This document shows positions 22,023-33,680 of a stretch of 64,000 nt of DNA, piece by piece (position 1 is the first letter of the stretch; each line of letters begins with the position of its first letter). The position numbers were made by a program, and so were the translations under genes. The stretch spans positions 41,564,797-41,628,796 of the forward strand of contig NC_057816.1 in the NCBI RefSeq assembly GCF_910594005.1, written 5' to 3'. Source of the DNA: Cervus elaphus. Lineage: Eukaryota; Chordata; Mammalia; Artiodactyla; Cervidae. The notes under the pieces are model-generated. The model did no database searches. It saw nothing but the letters and a program-made list of their open reading frames with translations, and had not been told where the DNA came from.

Positions 22023-22743
22023 GATGAGATGCAATGAAACCTTCAAAGTCAGATCAAACTGACAGGGAAACGATCTCTCTGAGGAGTCAGGGGAAAAAAG
22101 CACCTAGAAGCATTCTGGATTTGTTTTTAAGGTCCCCCCGCTGTCTCTGTAAACCCTCATTCAAACATTGCATTCAAACCCTAGAATGTAATGCTTATGC
22201 AAAAGCTCATGAGCTGCATAGGGCATCTGGAGATACCGTCTACCCTGTGTATATTTCAGGAATCCTGCCTCCTTTGGGGCTGGACATTCATTTGTGGATG
22301 CTGAAGATCCAATTTGACAGTAATCTCTGCCTCACATCCTTTTGGGAACCTCTTCTCAAGCAGATGTTCAGTGGAGCCCTGAAGCATGATCATAAAGAGT
22401 TTGCTTACACATGGGGTGGTTTTCTTAAGCAGGGTGTGGATGAGGTGGCTATTAACAAGACACCCCAAATACAGTAGCATAAAGAAGAGAGAGATTTATT
22501 TCTTTCTCCTTTAGAAGTCTTGTTAAGTGGCCCAGGGCAATGTTGAACCCAAGCTCCTTTTACCTTAATGCTCCATCATTGTCTTACCCACATGTCTAAA
22601 AGTAGTTCGATGTTATAATTGCTGGAAGTACATTTTGGCCAGCAGAGAAGGGTAACAGAGAGGAGAAAGCACTCTTTCCCTTTTAAGATCTTAATGCAGA
22701 AGTTGCTTATGTTCAACCAGGCAGAACTTCATCTTAGGTTTAG
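22023..22743. other. Unassigned DNA with one long open frame
   Basis: A plus-strand frame of 147 residues begins at 22034 and ends at 22477. I recognise no domain, and it is not flanked by clear splice or polyadenylation signals. The stretch from about 22445 to 22735 may be an old unnamed mammalian repeat. Confidence 0.35.
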
Positions 22744-22940
22744 GATTCCCGGGTGGCTCAGTGGTAAAGCATCCACCTGCTAGTGAAGGAGACACTGGTT
22801 CCACCCCTGGGTCGGGAAGATGCCCAGAGGAGGAGATGGCAACCAGCTCAAGTATTCATGCCTGGAAACTGTTATTGAAGAGGAGCCAGGTGGGCTCTGG
22901 TCCGTGGGATCGTAGAGTCAGACATGACTGAGCATGCATG
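22744..22940 (+). mobile_element. Bov-tA SINE, plus strand, diverged
   Basis: 'gattcccgggtggctcagtg' to 'gtagagtcagacatgactga' in Bov-tA order. Substitutions in the middle ('tgcccagaggaggagatgg') suggest an older copy. Confidence 0.9.
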
Positions 22941-23224
22941 AAATCTTATGTCCAGAGCTAGCTTTAAGAAAGGCTGAGGCATGTGGTCTTTAGCTCATGG
23001 TTCATATGTAGCTAAACTTGGGAATCACAGAAAAGTAGGGTGATCGCATACTGGGAGGGGGATTATAACTACCAGTCTCTGTGTAGCAGTAAAAGCAGTT
23101 TGGTCTGGAACTTTAGCAATAAAAACTGTCTCAGAATTAGTCCTTGTGGATAGCCTTAAAATTAATCCTCAATCTGAAGCGATGAAGTGAAATACTACTC
23201 TGATGAAAAATCAAATTATAGCTT

Positions 23225-23965
23225 CTATTGCATTTTCTTTTTATCAAGGTATAATTTATGAGATCTAACTAAGGTAATTTATACCCAGTGCAATGTACAG
23301 ATCTTACTATTACAATGAGCTTTGATGAATATATACCTGCTAAGACAATGAGCATTTTCATCACTCTAGATCACTCCTTCATGCCCCTTTAAGCCAATCC
23401 CCAACACTTAGGTGATCACTGTTTTAAATATTATCACAGAATAGTTTTACCTATTCTAGTGCTTCATGAAAATGAAGTCAAACAGTGTACACTACTTTAC
23501 TTCCTTCACTCAGACAAATGAGTTTTAAGATGCATCTGTGTTGTGACTAGGATTCTGATATATGAGTTTACCAAAGCTTGCTTGTCCATTTTTCTACTGA
23601 TGAACATTTGGGCTATTTACAAATTTAGATTGCTATGGATAAAGTGACTATGAATATTCATGTGTAAGTATTTTTATGGACATTTGTTTTCATTCTCTTG
23701 AATAAATATCTCAGAGTTGAATTGATGGGTCACAGGATTGATGTATGTTATGTTCATAAGAAATTGCTAGTTTTCTAGCCAGCAATTTATGAACATTCCA
23801 GGTGCTCTAAATACGCACCCATACATGCTTTTAGCAGAATTTTCAATGGAAGCTCTTCTAATGGTCCTACTGGGTTTTAAAGGGGGAAAAATATGATTTG
23901 ATTTCTGATTTGCATGTTAGCATATTTTTCAACAACTCCTTTCCACACATCAGCAACACCTAGAA
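23225..23965 (-). mobile_element. Old L1 (L1M class) 3' end, minus strand
   Basis: Reading left to right it gives reversed L1 3' UTR ('atcaaggtataatttatgag', 'tgagctttgatgaatatata'). Then come reversed ORF2 C-terminal landmarks: 'cttgtccatttttctactga', 'tgaacatttgggctatttac', 'gaattgatgggtcacaggat'. Stop codons are frequent, so no ORF2 product could be made. Confidence 0.8.
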
Positions 23966-24059
23966 AATGTATATAAAATTCTTTGACATATACAAAATCT
24001 TGTATAGAAAAATGAGCCTATGACAATTTTTTAATAAAAAGGGTTCTTAATAAGACTTT

Positions 24060-24230
24060 ATAGTATAATGAATGCTTGGAGCCAGAATACCTGGGTCTTA
24101 TCTCTGAGCCCTAGATTTTTCATCTACAAAATAAATAGCCTTTTCAAGGATTTTGTGAGATCTAACTCGGGTAATATGCTCAGCAGTAGCATGGAGCCTA
24201 ACAGAGAATAAAGGATGAGTGTGGTTTATT
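24060..24230 (+). mobile_element. MIR SINE, plus strand
   Basis: 'gaatgcttggagccagaata', 'cctgggtcttatctctgag', 'tttttcatctacaaaataaa' and 'gatctaactcgggtaatatg' follow the MIR consensus. Confidence 0.7.
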
Positions 24231-24244
24231 AGAATCTTATCACA

Positions 24245-24308
24245 TAATCATGAACATGATCATCATCACCATCATTACCCTTATCTCCATCACTTCGTCA
24301 TCACCCTT
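24245..24308 (+). repeat. Degenerate ATC microsatellite
   Basis: Imperfect 'atc/acc' triplets ('atcatcatcaccatcatt', 'tctccatcacttcgtcatc') spread over about 60 bp. Confidence 0.75.
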
Positions 24309-24329
24309 AACTGTTCCCCAAACTTTACC

Positions 24330-24925
24330 ATATTCCAGGAACTGCTGTGTACTTACATCTTCTAATTAAAGTCTCAAAACAATTCTTCACTTCAGCACTG
24401 GTACTTTATAATTTGTTATGCGGCTGTTGGCCCTTCTATCCATGGGTTCCAGCCTGTGCCAAGTCATGCCCACTGCTTCGAGCTGTCTGTATGCTGGAGC
24501 AGCTACCGTTGTACCAGGAGCTTGCACAAACACAGAGGCATCACTTAACGCAAGCCGGAACTCGTGGGCAGAAATGTCAACTGCGATGCAGGTCCTTCAT
24601 TTCCTTGTCGCCTGTTGGAGACGGGGTCCTTTCCCGGACCGGAAGTCCACAGTGCGTCCGGCTGCGGACTTCCGGCTGCGTCCAAGCGTGTTCTCTGCCC
24701 TGGTCTAGGGGCTCTGGGAGCTTGTGCGGCTGCTCATCCTTCCGACTCCAGGTTCCAGCCTGTACCAAGGGCCACTGCAGCTGCCGGTTTACATGCAACG
24801 CACGCACCATATAACAGATGGAGAGCCTGAGCTCGGAAGAAGGGCATGACCTGCAAAGTTAGCAAGCTGAAGAAACAACGTTCAACCTCAGGCTGTGTGG
24901 CTCAAAGCCACTACTCTTAAGTTGC
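24330..24925 (-). mobile_element. MIR SINE, minus strand, split by a CpG-rich block
   Basis: The left arm (24330-24415) is 'attccaggaactgctgtgta' to 'gcactggtactttataattt'. The right arm (about 24816-24925) is 'acagatggagagcctgagct', then 'ttcaacctcaggctgtgtgg' and 'ctcaaagccactactct'. Joined, the arms follow reversed MIR order, so the block between them is a later insertion. Confidence 0.6.
24416..24815. other. Unrecognised CpG-rich insertion inside a MIR
   Basis: About 400 bp with far more GC and CpG than anything nearby. CpGs cluster at 24545-24690 ('cccggaccggaagtccac', 'gtgcgtccggctgcgg'). Both ends contain short mirrored sequence ('gttatg' left, 'catataac' right). There is no poly-A and no clear direct repeat. 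A roughly 30-bp unit occurs twice (about 24445 and 24751: 'ggttccagcctgt', then 'ccaag', then 'cactgc'). Overlapping open frames on three plus frames and one minus frame (up to 155 residues) look like a by-product of GC content. It might be an LTR piece, a non-coding transposon or a small CpG island. Confidence 0.5.
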
Positions 24926-25204
24926 TGTGAGACACAGACGCCTTACCTGGGATTTCAGTCACTTATCTACCGTAAACCAAACTGGGACTTCCCTTCTTTT
25001 TTGGATGCCAGAGTTTCTTCACGTGTTGTGTCTGTGGAAGCCATATGGAGAAATCAAGTGCATGTAATAAATTTGCACGCATGGTAGCATGAAAACTGAA
25101 AATGAGAGCATTGACCCAACGACAAACATCTGAGTATCTAGGTCACTGCAAAGCAGATCTTTAGGACACAGCTTTGTTCTAAAGATCAGAGGGAACAGTA
25201 ACTT

Positions 25205-25275
25205 TGGTCAGACAGACCAAGATCAGAATCACATCTCTCCCACTTACTGGCTGTGTAATCTGGGACCTGACCCTG
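25205..25275 (+). mobile_element. MIR SINE fragment, plus strand
   Basis: 'agatcagaatcacatctctc' and 'ccacttactggctgtgtaat' match the MIR core. Only this part is clear. Confidence 0.6.
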
Positions 25276-25869
25276 TTTTCAGGAATCATTTGTACTCATA
25301 CGGCTAAAGGAAGGTTTCTTAGCATGTCTGGTTTTGCATGGCGAACTGTCACAATATCCATTTAGCTGGACTTAAGTGAAGATTTGTTTTTTTTAAGAAA
25401 TTAAAGCATTTTCCACTGTTGTGAGTGAGAGCAAGTCAACAGCTGCTGTAGAAGTGTCAACACTCACAGATACCTTCCAATTACCCTTGAAGCTCTGATG
25501 ACAAGAAAAAAGCAATAGTCTTTGCCTGAGGAGTTGCCTGTGGGAAAAGCACAGGCATTTTCAAGTGCACTAAACAAGCGGATTTGACAGAATAAGAGAA
25601 TCTGAATGGAACCACAGTCAGGCAGAGTGGCTTTCATCACGGTAATCTCTGCCAAGTCCAGTCCATTACTCTCAGGGTACAAAGAGGCCTATTTCCACAT
25701 GGCAAAGGATATGCTGTATGAGATTGGAAACAGTCTCAGGTTTCTGGAAAAAAAAAATCCATCTTGTTTCCCTGTATACAGATTGAGCACACTATTGACC
25801 AAAGTTGTGGCACCACCCTGGTTTTGATGATGATGATGGAGTTTTTTATATTAATACTTAGCCTGAAAT
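25276..25869. other. Unassigned DNA
   Basis: No gene recognised. A short 'gatgatgatgatgg' triplet run lies near 25828. Confidence 0.4.
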
Positions 25870-26060
25870 CAAACCAAGTGAGTTTGAATCACGGTTCTAT
25901 CACTTACTGGATGTGTTCTCTTAAGGAGATCCCTTAGTCCCCTGGTACCACAATTTCTTTCCCATTAATAAGGGAAATAATAGAGTTGTTCTGAGAATTA
26001 CACCAGTTAGTTATTATACTTAACCCAGTGAGTTATACTACCACAAATCATTATTAGCAG
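25870..26060 (+). mobile_element. MIR SINE, plus strand
   Basis: 'gtgagtttgaatcacggttc', 'tatcacttactggatgtgtt', 'cccattaataagggaaataa' and 'gagttgttctgagaattaca' follow the MIR order through its 3' half. Confidence 0.7.
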
Positions 26061-27551
26061 CTGTTCCTACCTCAGCCTTCCTGTCTCTGACACTGTGGTT
26101 GACATTTGTATTCTGTGTCCTTTCTATCAAGGTCATGGTTGTCACTACTGTCACATGTAGGTAGGGTGCTTTATGCTCTTTTAAAAGTCTGCCTATTCTT
26201 TCACTTAGTTATCTTTGTAACAATCCATGGAGGCAAAGAAACTGCAATTCGGGAGCTCATCCAATAAAACATGTACCCTAACAAAGAACTGTCAGGCACA
26301 TTAGGGCCTGAAATATGTACCAGGAGAAATGCAAAGATGTTTAGAGGGGCTTTCAGACTAGTAAGAATAGGCAGAGAGATTTAGAAACTAACTTTGTTGA
26401 CTAGCTCCAATATTGCAGACTTTTTGTTGGGTGAATCACCAGTATTAGCTATTATTATCCTTACTGTGCTGTTGTTGTTGCTCATTTGCTAAGTCGTGTC
26501 TGACTCTTTGTGACTCCACAGACTATACAGTGCAAGCATAGTTTAAATTGAGGTTTCACAGGTAGTAATGATCAGAATGGAATTTTAGCCCAGTTATATT
26601 TGACTGGAAACTTCATGTTCTTTCCACTACACAATGATGTTCATTCAAATAATAATAGTAACTAAAGCATGCATAAGGGCCACCCATCACAAAGCAAAAT
26701 GACAGGAGGAATCCATAATAGAGCTTGCACTGCTATGTCCAGTGTATAGATTCTTAGGTGAGTGACTGGGAGCCTCAGGAACTGGTATCAGAGATGAGGC
26801 TCTAATTGATCAGCTTTATCTCTCCAGCGCCTATCACAGGGCAGATCACGGGGACTGAGTATGTGCTGGTGTAATGATGGGGACAGAAGAGGCAATGCGC
26901 AGTCACGGGAAGGCTGGGTGCAGAAAAGGCCCACTGGTCTTCAATATCCCTATGGGTTTCTACTGTCCTTTTGACGTGCTTCCTAAGTCACTAAGTATTT
27001 TGCTCATTCCTCTTTTTGTGCTCTCTGTTTTTCAATATTCTAGATAGGAACACAGTTTCCAGGTGCTATATGCTGACAGACGATTGATACAGCCTGGAAA
27101 AGGATTGTTGTTTCTGTTAGGTTCTTAGACCTCTGAAGGCAAGAGCATTTTGGCAATAGTACCACATTTGCTCAGATCTATTACTAAGCTTCCCATTAGC
27201 AGTTATCTGAGAACCTTTTGACAGCAACCCCAACATTCTGCACATGCATGATTGATTTCTTAAAATGGAAACTCAGAACTTGACAATTACTTCTGCTGGG
27301 CTGTTCATAAAGAGACGGCTTTCTGAAAGATGTAGTTTTAGGGATTGTTTAGATGGTGGGAGTGGGTAGGTTGAATGTCAGTGTAGGTAGAGAGGCTTGT
27401 TAGGCTGAAGGTATGTCCAGGGATGGCTGAAGAGGTTGATAAGTAGCTTTTGGTCTGGGGGGCTGGCCCAGTGGGGGGAAGGAGACTGCCTGGGAGAAGA
27501 CCCTGTAGGAGAGGGTGAGGGCCTTAGAAAAAATATGGCTGCAATGAGAAA
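26061..27551. other. Unassigned DNA with a SINE fragment
   Basis: Mostly unrecognised. At about 26470-26530 a minus-strand Bov-tA tail fragment is visible ('gttgttgttgctcatttgct', 'gtcgtgtctgactctttgtg') and breaks off after 60 bp. I see no exon-like block. Confidence 0.5.
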
Positions 27552-27770
27552 GGTGGTCCTAGTGGTAAGAATCCTCCTGCCAATGCATGAAACGTTAAGA
27601 GACAGGGGTTGTATCCCTGGGTTGGGAAGATCCCCTGGAGGAGGAAATGACAACCCACTCCAGTACTCTTGCTTGGAGAATCCCATGGACAGAGGAGCCT
27701 GGCGGGCTAGGGTCCCTAGGGTCACAAAGAGTTGGATGTGACTGAAGCTACTTAGCACGCACACATGCAT
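27552..27770 (+). mobile_element. Bov-tA SINE, plus strand
   Basis: Bov-tA with a diverged tRNA-like head ('ggtggtcctagtggtaagaa') and a good body ('gttgggaagatcccctggag', 'gacagaggagcctggcggg') ending 'actgaagctacttagcacgc'. Confidence 0.93.
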
Positions 27771-29559
27771 AATAAGAAATAGCTATAAGGCCTGGAATGG
27801 GCTGGGAGGAAAGAGAGGAAGTGAGCTCTGGGAGAACGTGGGGCCTCTCATCTTTCCCATCTCCTCAAACCCTTCCTGGCAGGACTGCCTGTACTGTGCT
27901 CAGAAGCACCAAAGAGAGGCTAAAGCAATAGGTTTTCTGTCTGCAGTAAACTGAGTGTCTACTTCCATGTGTTAAACCTAGGATAAAAATACCCTGAACA
28001 AGGCTAGCTTGATTCAAGAGCAGCATTTCTTCTATAAGTCCCATATACTGAGGATGATTCATAATTACAGTGGACGCTAGAAATAGGAATCCCATTGTGG
28101 TCCTGCAGAGTGTTCCTACATTCAATTATTGCCTTTCGCTTACCATGCCTAATGAGTCCCAGCAGTTAATAGCTAATATAAGAAGCAGAAAGCCACTTGT
28201 CACATTTTAAAAATATTCCATTTCTTTCTGGCTGCTCTTGTGGCTTTCTATTTGGAGAGCCAAGATTTACCCTCAGCACCTTCTTACTCCCTTTTTACCC
28301 ATTCGAAAGAACTAATGTTCTAAGTGCCCCTGACATCATTTTTGGCTGAGGTCATTTTTTTTTTTCCCCCTTCTGGAGGGAATTTTACCAAGTATTTTTT
28401 TCACAGCCTTAAAATTTTGGTAGAGACACAGTGATAAGGGGATTAAAGGTAGGAGCCCAACTTAAAATGTATTTTTAAAAATGATTATTGAGTCCATCTG
28501 GTTTTACTAATCATAAGCAGAAGTTATTCTTGCTTTCTGTTATGTAGAATATTATCACTGAAAAATTATAGCAAGGACAGAGAACTTAGTGATTTTAGCA
28601 AGGTGAAAAGAAATGGGGTTCTTAGCATTTTGCCAGTTGCAGGTCTTCTGAGAACAGAACACCTTTACTAAAGCTGACCGGGACAACACGAAGGATGAAG
28701 CGCTTGGACATCCTTGGTCACTGGCCTCTGAAGCAGGGGAGGGGAGAATGCCAGTCTACTCCCCACCGGAGACCCCTTCAGAAGTGGCACAGGGCTTGCC
28801 ATAGGCTGACTGTGAGGTTGCCCTTGGGAGTTACGGAATTGCAAGGCACCCAAGATCCTCATCTCAATGATAAGGTGTCCAGGCATAACATCTGGGAAGC
28901 CATCCTCTCAAAAAACACAGCAGTTTCTTTGTGTAGCAGTCTGTCTTCTTTTCCTGGCCTTGCCATCTCCCAGGACTCCCATCTAACCATACCAGCTTAC
29001 CCCAAACTGTCTGGAATTCAGAATGTCTTTCCAACTTTGCTGTCTATAACTAGATCCCCTGGACTCTATAGAATTAAGATGTTAGGAAGTTGAAAACTGA
29101 CCCGGCAGGTCTATATCTGTGATGGAGAAAGTAGGTTTGTACCTTATTGCTGCCTCATCCAGGAATATAAGAGGAGAGACCTATACATCAACAGTGTGCT
29201 ATGAGACTGAATCCTAGGGTCTCTGCAATATTCCAGCTGAAATCCTGTAGCCAGAACTCAGCAAAGGCTGGAAGGAGCTTAGGATTCAGGAAGAAAGCAC
29301 GTCCTGAATAGTCACATGTACCTGGTAGTTGGAGAAGGCCTATTTTGTGGTTCAGCGTGGGAAGCCGTCTGAGCGTGGAGGGCCCCCTGAAATGTTGAAA
29401 AGGTCAGGAGAGGAGCAAGTAATGTTTTACTTGCATAAGAGCATAATGGTTAGTTCTGCCTCTAGGAAAAAAATATTTTGAATAGTAATGTGTGCATCAG
29501 AGAACAGTGTTTTCATTATTAGAGCCATACCTGTAGAAGGAAAAGCTAAAGGCTAAACT
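27771..29559. other. Unassigned DNA
   Basis: About 1.8 kb with no recognised repeat. A 132-residue plus-strand frame (28695-29093) has no known motif and is overlapped by a minus-strand frame. I treat both as chance. Confidence 0.4.
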
Positions 29560-29830
29560 CCATCAATGGCGTGAGAGAATAGCACTGAAACATGTACATT
29601 ACCATGTGTAAAACACGTGACCAGCCTAAGTTCAAGGCATGAAGCAGGGCATCCAAAGCTGGTCTCTGGGACAACCCACAGGGATAGGGTGGGGAGGGGG
29701 TTTCAGAATGGGGGGGACACATGTATATCTGTGGCCGATCCATGTTGGTGTATGACAAAAACCATTACAATATTGTAAAGTAATTATCCTCCAATCAAAA
29801 TAAATTAACTAATAGAAAAAATAAAAGCAG
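29560..29830 (+). mobile_element. Bovid L1 3' UTR end, plus strand
   Basis: 'agcactgaaacatgtacatt', 'gggtggggagggggtttcag', 'tgttggtgtatgacaaaaac' and 'cattacaatattgtaaagta' match the 3' UTR seen again at 37253-37600 and in reverse at 38735. It is strongly 5' truncated, more diverged than those copies, and followed by an A-rich tail. Confidence 0.88.
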
Positions 29831-31959
29831 AATGAAAACACTAAAAAAAAGAAAAAGAAAATGGAGGATCAAAGAAGCAGAGTAACATTACCAATGGCAC
29901 ACAGTTCAGACTTAGTTCTGGATGAAATAAGTATCAAGAGTTAGACTCACGATAATAGCTTGCTATCTGAAAGAAATAAGCTACAAATAAAGTATTAATA
30001 AATATAATTAAAAAAATTCAAACAGAGTACTACATGTGAATAGGGAAAAGTTATTCTCTGGGATATCTGTGATTAGGTCAACAGGGAATAAATTTACATT
30101 TGCACAGAGAAGTTCAGGTTATACTTGAGAGATCGAGCGTCTTTTCTGGAATGATTATGTGATCCTGGAAAGTTTCAGAGGTTGTGAAATCCCTGGTTTA
30201 ATATCTAATTATCTCTACTTAGGCCCCTGTCTTCTTTTTCCTTGAGTTTTCTTTGGAGGTTGTTTGAACTAGAAAAGTAATTTGTTTCATTTTGTTTTGT
30301 TTTTGAGACTAAAAGGCCAAATTTGGGTCAAGAATTAAGGACTCTGGTTAGTTTATTTTTAAATTTTACATGGGATGAGGCAGAAAGTCATTTTTACTTT
30401 TATTCTTGTTTAAAATCTTTTCAGGTTCTCCATGAGCCCAGTCTCTGCCGTAGCAAGTCAAGCATAGTGGATATCAGTAAAAACGATGTTGATTCCAGAT
30501 TCTACAGTGACTGTTGTTTTCATTTCAGTCAACTGAGGATTCTCAAATGGGCCTGGTGACATACTAATAGTTGGTCATAAATGAGGTTTTGGTAGAGAGA
30601 CACTAAGATAAAGACTCAGATCTTGACTTCAGAGTGTTTATAAGCTTTTTCAATTCAGTGCAAATCCCACGGGAAAAGACAATGCCTGAATGAAGGAAGA
30701 GTGAGCTAATGTTCAAGGTCAAGGAACAGGGAAAGACATGGGCTTCTTGCGTATTTGTGGTATAATCATGTTTCAGGGTCTAGTCCTAAAATGAAATTTA
30801 ACTGCCAGCTAACCAAGGGATAAATAATAGGAGCAGTTTCCTCAGCAAGTCCCTCATTGTCTTGTTTTTCTGTTTGAAAATGGAAAGAAAATGTTAAGAA
30901 AAAGATACGGGGACTGCCTATAATCCTCAGGCAGTTTCTGTGGTGTTATACTAATAGTTGGTCATAATTGGTCATAATGTTTGGTCCTTAACTTTTGACC
31001 AAAATTTAGCCTTTTAGTCTCCATTTCTATGGTGAAATTGAGTAGGTGCTGTTTGAGTTCAATTTAGGCACATATCATTTAAATTTTCAACTTATATCTA
31101 AATACCGAAATGAGACAGTGAGACATATTTTGTATTGTTTGATTTTTACATTTTTAAGCTGTTCAACTCTTTCCATACCCTGCCCTGTTTCCCTGTGAGA
31201 GAACGTCAGTGTTTGAATAGCTGAGGATAAAAATTTAAGAGTCATGAATCCGTATGACTGCTTGGAAAATTATTCTCTCTTTGAAGCAAATTTTCATCAA
31301 GTTAAATTGCATACCCAACACCTCTTCTTGGTTTATTTCCTAAGAGTATATCTGGGAAATGTTGTGTCAGTCTGACCTGATTCATTAAAGAAACTCACGG
31401 GAGAGGTTTCTATGAAGGATTGGCTTCACGCCTGATCCTCGAAGGGTTTGCAGCATCATTGTGCTACTTTAGTGACATGAAGCCACATTCACGATCAAGC
31501 CTCAGAACAGGAGGTGCTGGTTGTCATTGTTTTAGGAGGGCTCCCTCCCTCTCTCATTCCTCCTCCTTTCCCCTTTCTTTGTTACTTAAATAAAGACAGA
31601 TAAGTGGACACTAGCTAATAAGTTTGACTAAGCAAACCTAAAATGATCCAGTGCTGCTTATGTTCTGATCTTTGGTAGCTTCTGGAGTAGAAGAAGGTAG
31701 AAGGGGAAGCTAAACACAGATACTGCCATGTCAGAAGTCAACTCCTATTCTTCTTCTTTCAGTCCAGGCACATCTATCTTCTCAACTCTGCTCACGTTTG
31801 ATATCTCTTCTGAACCTGGGTGGAGAAAAGGCAGGGAGATGCTGGTTCTCAGAATTTCTGATTTCATATCAGACTTCATCCTTGTGACTCACAATTATTA
31901 TCTGTTCCTGGAAGACTTGACAATTTCCCCCACAGGGTCAATCTGAGAGCTGCATTCTT
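29831..31959. other. Unassigned DNA
   Basis: About 2.1 kb, AT-rich, with no recognisable gene or young repeat. The sequence 'tactaatagttggtcataa' occurs twice (about 30563 and 30950), which may be a small local duplication or part of an old repeat. Confidence 0.4.
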
Positions 31960-32165
31960 GACATCTCCAATGCCTAGACAATCTTACACTAAGGCACTCA
32001 CCATTCTATATTGTATCCTTTTGATTATATTGCTTTCTTTTCTAGCATATTGTGGGCTACTTGATGGAAAGGAACATGACTTTTTCATGCTTGTAGTCCC
32101 AGTTTTACCAGCAGTGTATCTAAACGTAGCAGGTTCTCACTAACTGCAAATGAATATTGAATATA
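31960..32165 (+). mobile_element. L2 LINE 3' end, plus strand (probable)
   Basis: The order 'tgtgggctacttgatggaaa', 'tttttcatgcttgtagtccc', 'agtgtatctaaacgtagcag' and 'gaatattgaatatatgaata' resembles the L2 3' end. Confidence 0.5.
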
Positions 32166-32177
32166 TGAATAATTGCA

Positions 32178-32219
32178 TGGGTAGGTAGGTAGATGAATGG
32201 GTGGATGGATGGATGGATT
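32178..32219 (+). repeat. GGAT/GTAG microsatellite
   Basis: 'gggtaggtaggtagatgaat' leading into tandem 'ggat' units, about 40 bp, directly after the L2 tail. L2 tails are a common seed for this repeat. Confidence 0.85.
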
Positions 32220-33318
32220 CTGACCTCTTATTTCCTAGGAACTTAACACTTCTCCTCTGAAAAATGAAGGCCTGATGAATACTTCTAAGACCTTTCTTAG
32301 AATTCTGGGATTCTATAACTCATTGACCAGGGCTCTAGTTTCAAAACACACCTCTGGATTCCTAGCTATTTTTTTTTTCCTTCTCTCCTTGGCAAGGATC
32401 CTGATTCCTATTGTTTAGACCACCTGGAATCTGAATCCTAGCTTTCCTATTGCATTTTCCTGCTTAAACCTGTCTTTGCTAACTTGTCTGGGTTTTGGGC
32501 CTCATCTGTTTAAGTCACATTGCCTCTTCGCCTCCCTGTTTCTCTCCCATCCAAATTGGGGAGTGGCATCATTCTCTGAAATGCTACACTAGAACTGGTT
32601 AATGGTTCATTGTCTTACAATAGCCCTGGGGTATGTGTTGTGGGAAGGAATGTTCATAATGCTTCTGTCCTTTCTTCCATCCATATATCCATTTATCCAT
32701 CCTTTCTATGCTATTTTTATAAGCGGGTATTATTTGCCAGATACATTATATGTGTTCTTGTCTTTCAGAAAAAGTGATGAGTAAGTTGGCTGCCTGATCT
32801 CCATAAGCTTAGCATCTAGTAGAGATAGGCGTATAAATCAGTAAGTTTAATACAGATGTCTATACAGGGTATTATGGGAGATCAGAGGAGAGAATGATCA
32901 GTATTATCTAAAAGAGAAAGACAGATGTCTTGAGCTGAGCTAATGAAAAGCTGCAAGCAGATAAATATGGTTGGAGGTTGGAGCATTAGGGAAAGGAAAT
33001 AAACAAGAGTTGCTAGTAGGCCCACTTCACAACTTAATGTTTCTCTCCACCCTCTCTTACCTCTTTCTCTTCCCTTCAGTAGGTGCTGACCTCAGACGCA
33101 CTTCCTGTTAAACATCCTATATGCTTAACTCTGCGTCAGAGACTGCTTTACTGAGAATACAACCTACTACCTAAGAAGACTTCCTGTAAGTAGTGAAGAG
33201 ACATGAAACAGGAGAGTAACATGACATCAGTAGTGATTTAGGAAGATCATTTCAATAACAGTTTGGATATACTATGCAATAAATCAGTTGGCTATTAGAC
33301 TATTGCCATAGTCTTTAT
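32220..33318. other. Unassigned DNA
   Basis: No gene or young repeat recognised. Around 32650-32900 there are phrases like old LINE tails ('aagcttagcatctagtagag') that I cannot place with confidence. Confidence 0.4.
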
Positions 33319-33531
33319 GGGCTTCCCAGATGGCTCAGTGGTAAAAAAATATTGCCTGCCAATGCAGGAGACGCAAGAGATGTAGGTTCGATCCCTGGGT
33401 CAGGAAGATACCCCGGAGGAGGAAACAGCAATATTCTTGCCTGGGAAATCCATGGACAGAAGGGCCTGGTAGGCTACAGTCCACAGGGTTGCAAAAGAGT
33501 TGGACACTATTTAGCAACTAAACAACAACAG
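33319..33531 (+). mobile_element. Bov-tA SINE, plus strand
   Basis: 'gggcttcccagatggctcag' to 'ttagcaactaaacaacaaca'. A small deletion removes part of the 'ggcaacccactccag' block ('aacagcaatattcttgcc'). Confidence 0.93.
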
Positions 33532-33555
33532 ATCAACTACTTAGTCATCTTCTGT

Positions 33556-33680
33556 CATGGACTCAATGGACATGGATTTGAGCAAACTCTGGGAGATAAT
33601 GAAGGACAGGGAACCCTGGCATGCTCCAACTCATGGGGTCACAAAGAGTCAGACATGATTTAGTGACTGAAAAACAACAA
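33556..33680 (+). mobile_element. BovB LINE 3' tip, plus strand
   Basis: Only the last 125 bp: 'catggactcaatggacatgg', 'tgagcaaactctgggagata', 'gtcacaaagagtcagacatg', tail 'gactgaaaaacaacaa'. It lies about 25 bp beyond a Bov-tA on the same strand. Confidence 0.88.

Noticed and set aside
22034..22477. 147-residue frame starting just after a SINE
   Set aside because: The ATG is only 12 bp from a SINE target duplication, the composition is ordinary, and I recognise no motif. Kept only as a note in the unassigned entry.
24347..24830. 155-, 96- and 88-residue frames in the CpG-rich block
   Set aside because: Three plus frames and a minus frame are open together, as expected from high GC. The residues are Cys/Ser/Arg-rich with no pattern, and the frame starts in the MIR.
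28695..29093. 132-residue frame
   Set aside because: No motif, a minus-strand frame overlaps it, and I could not find exon boundaries or similarity to a known protein.
33319..33680. Bov-tA plus BovB tip as a single composite element
   Set aside because: The SINE has its own tail and is followed by about 25 bp of unrelated DNA before the BovB tip. They are more simply two separate insertions.
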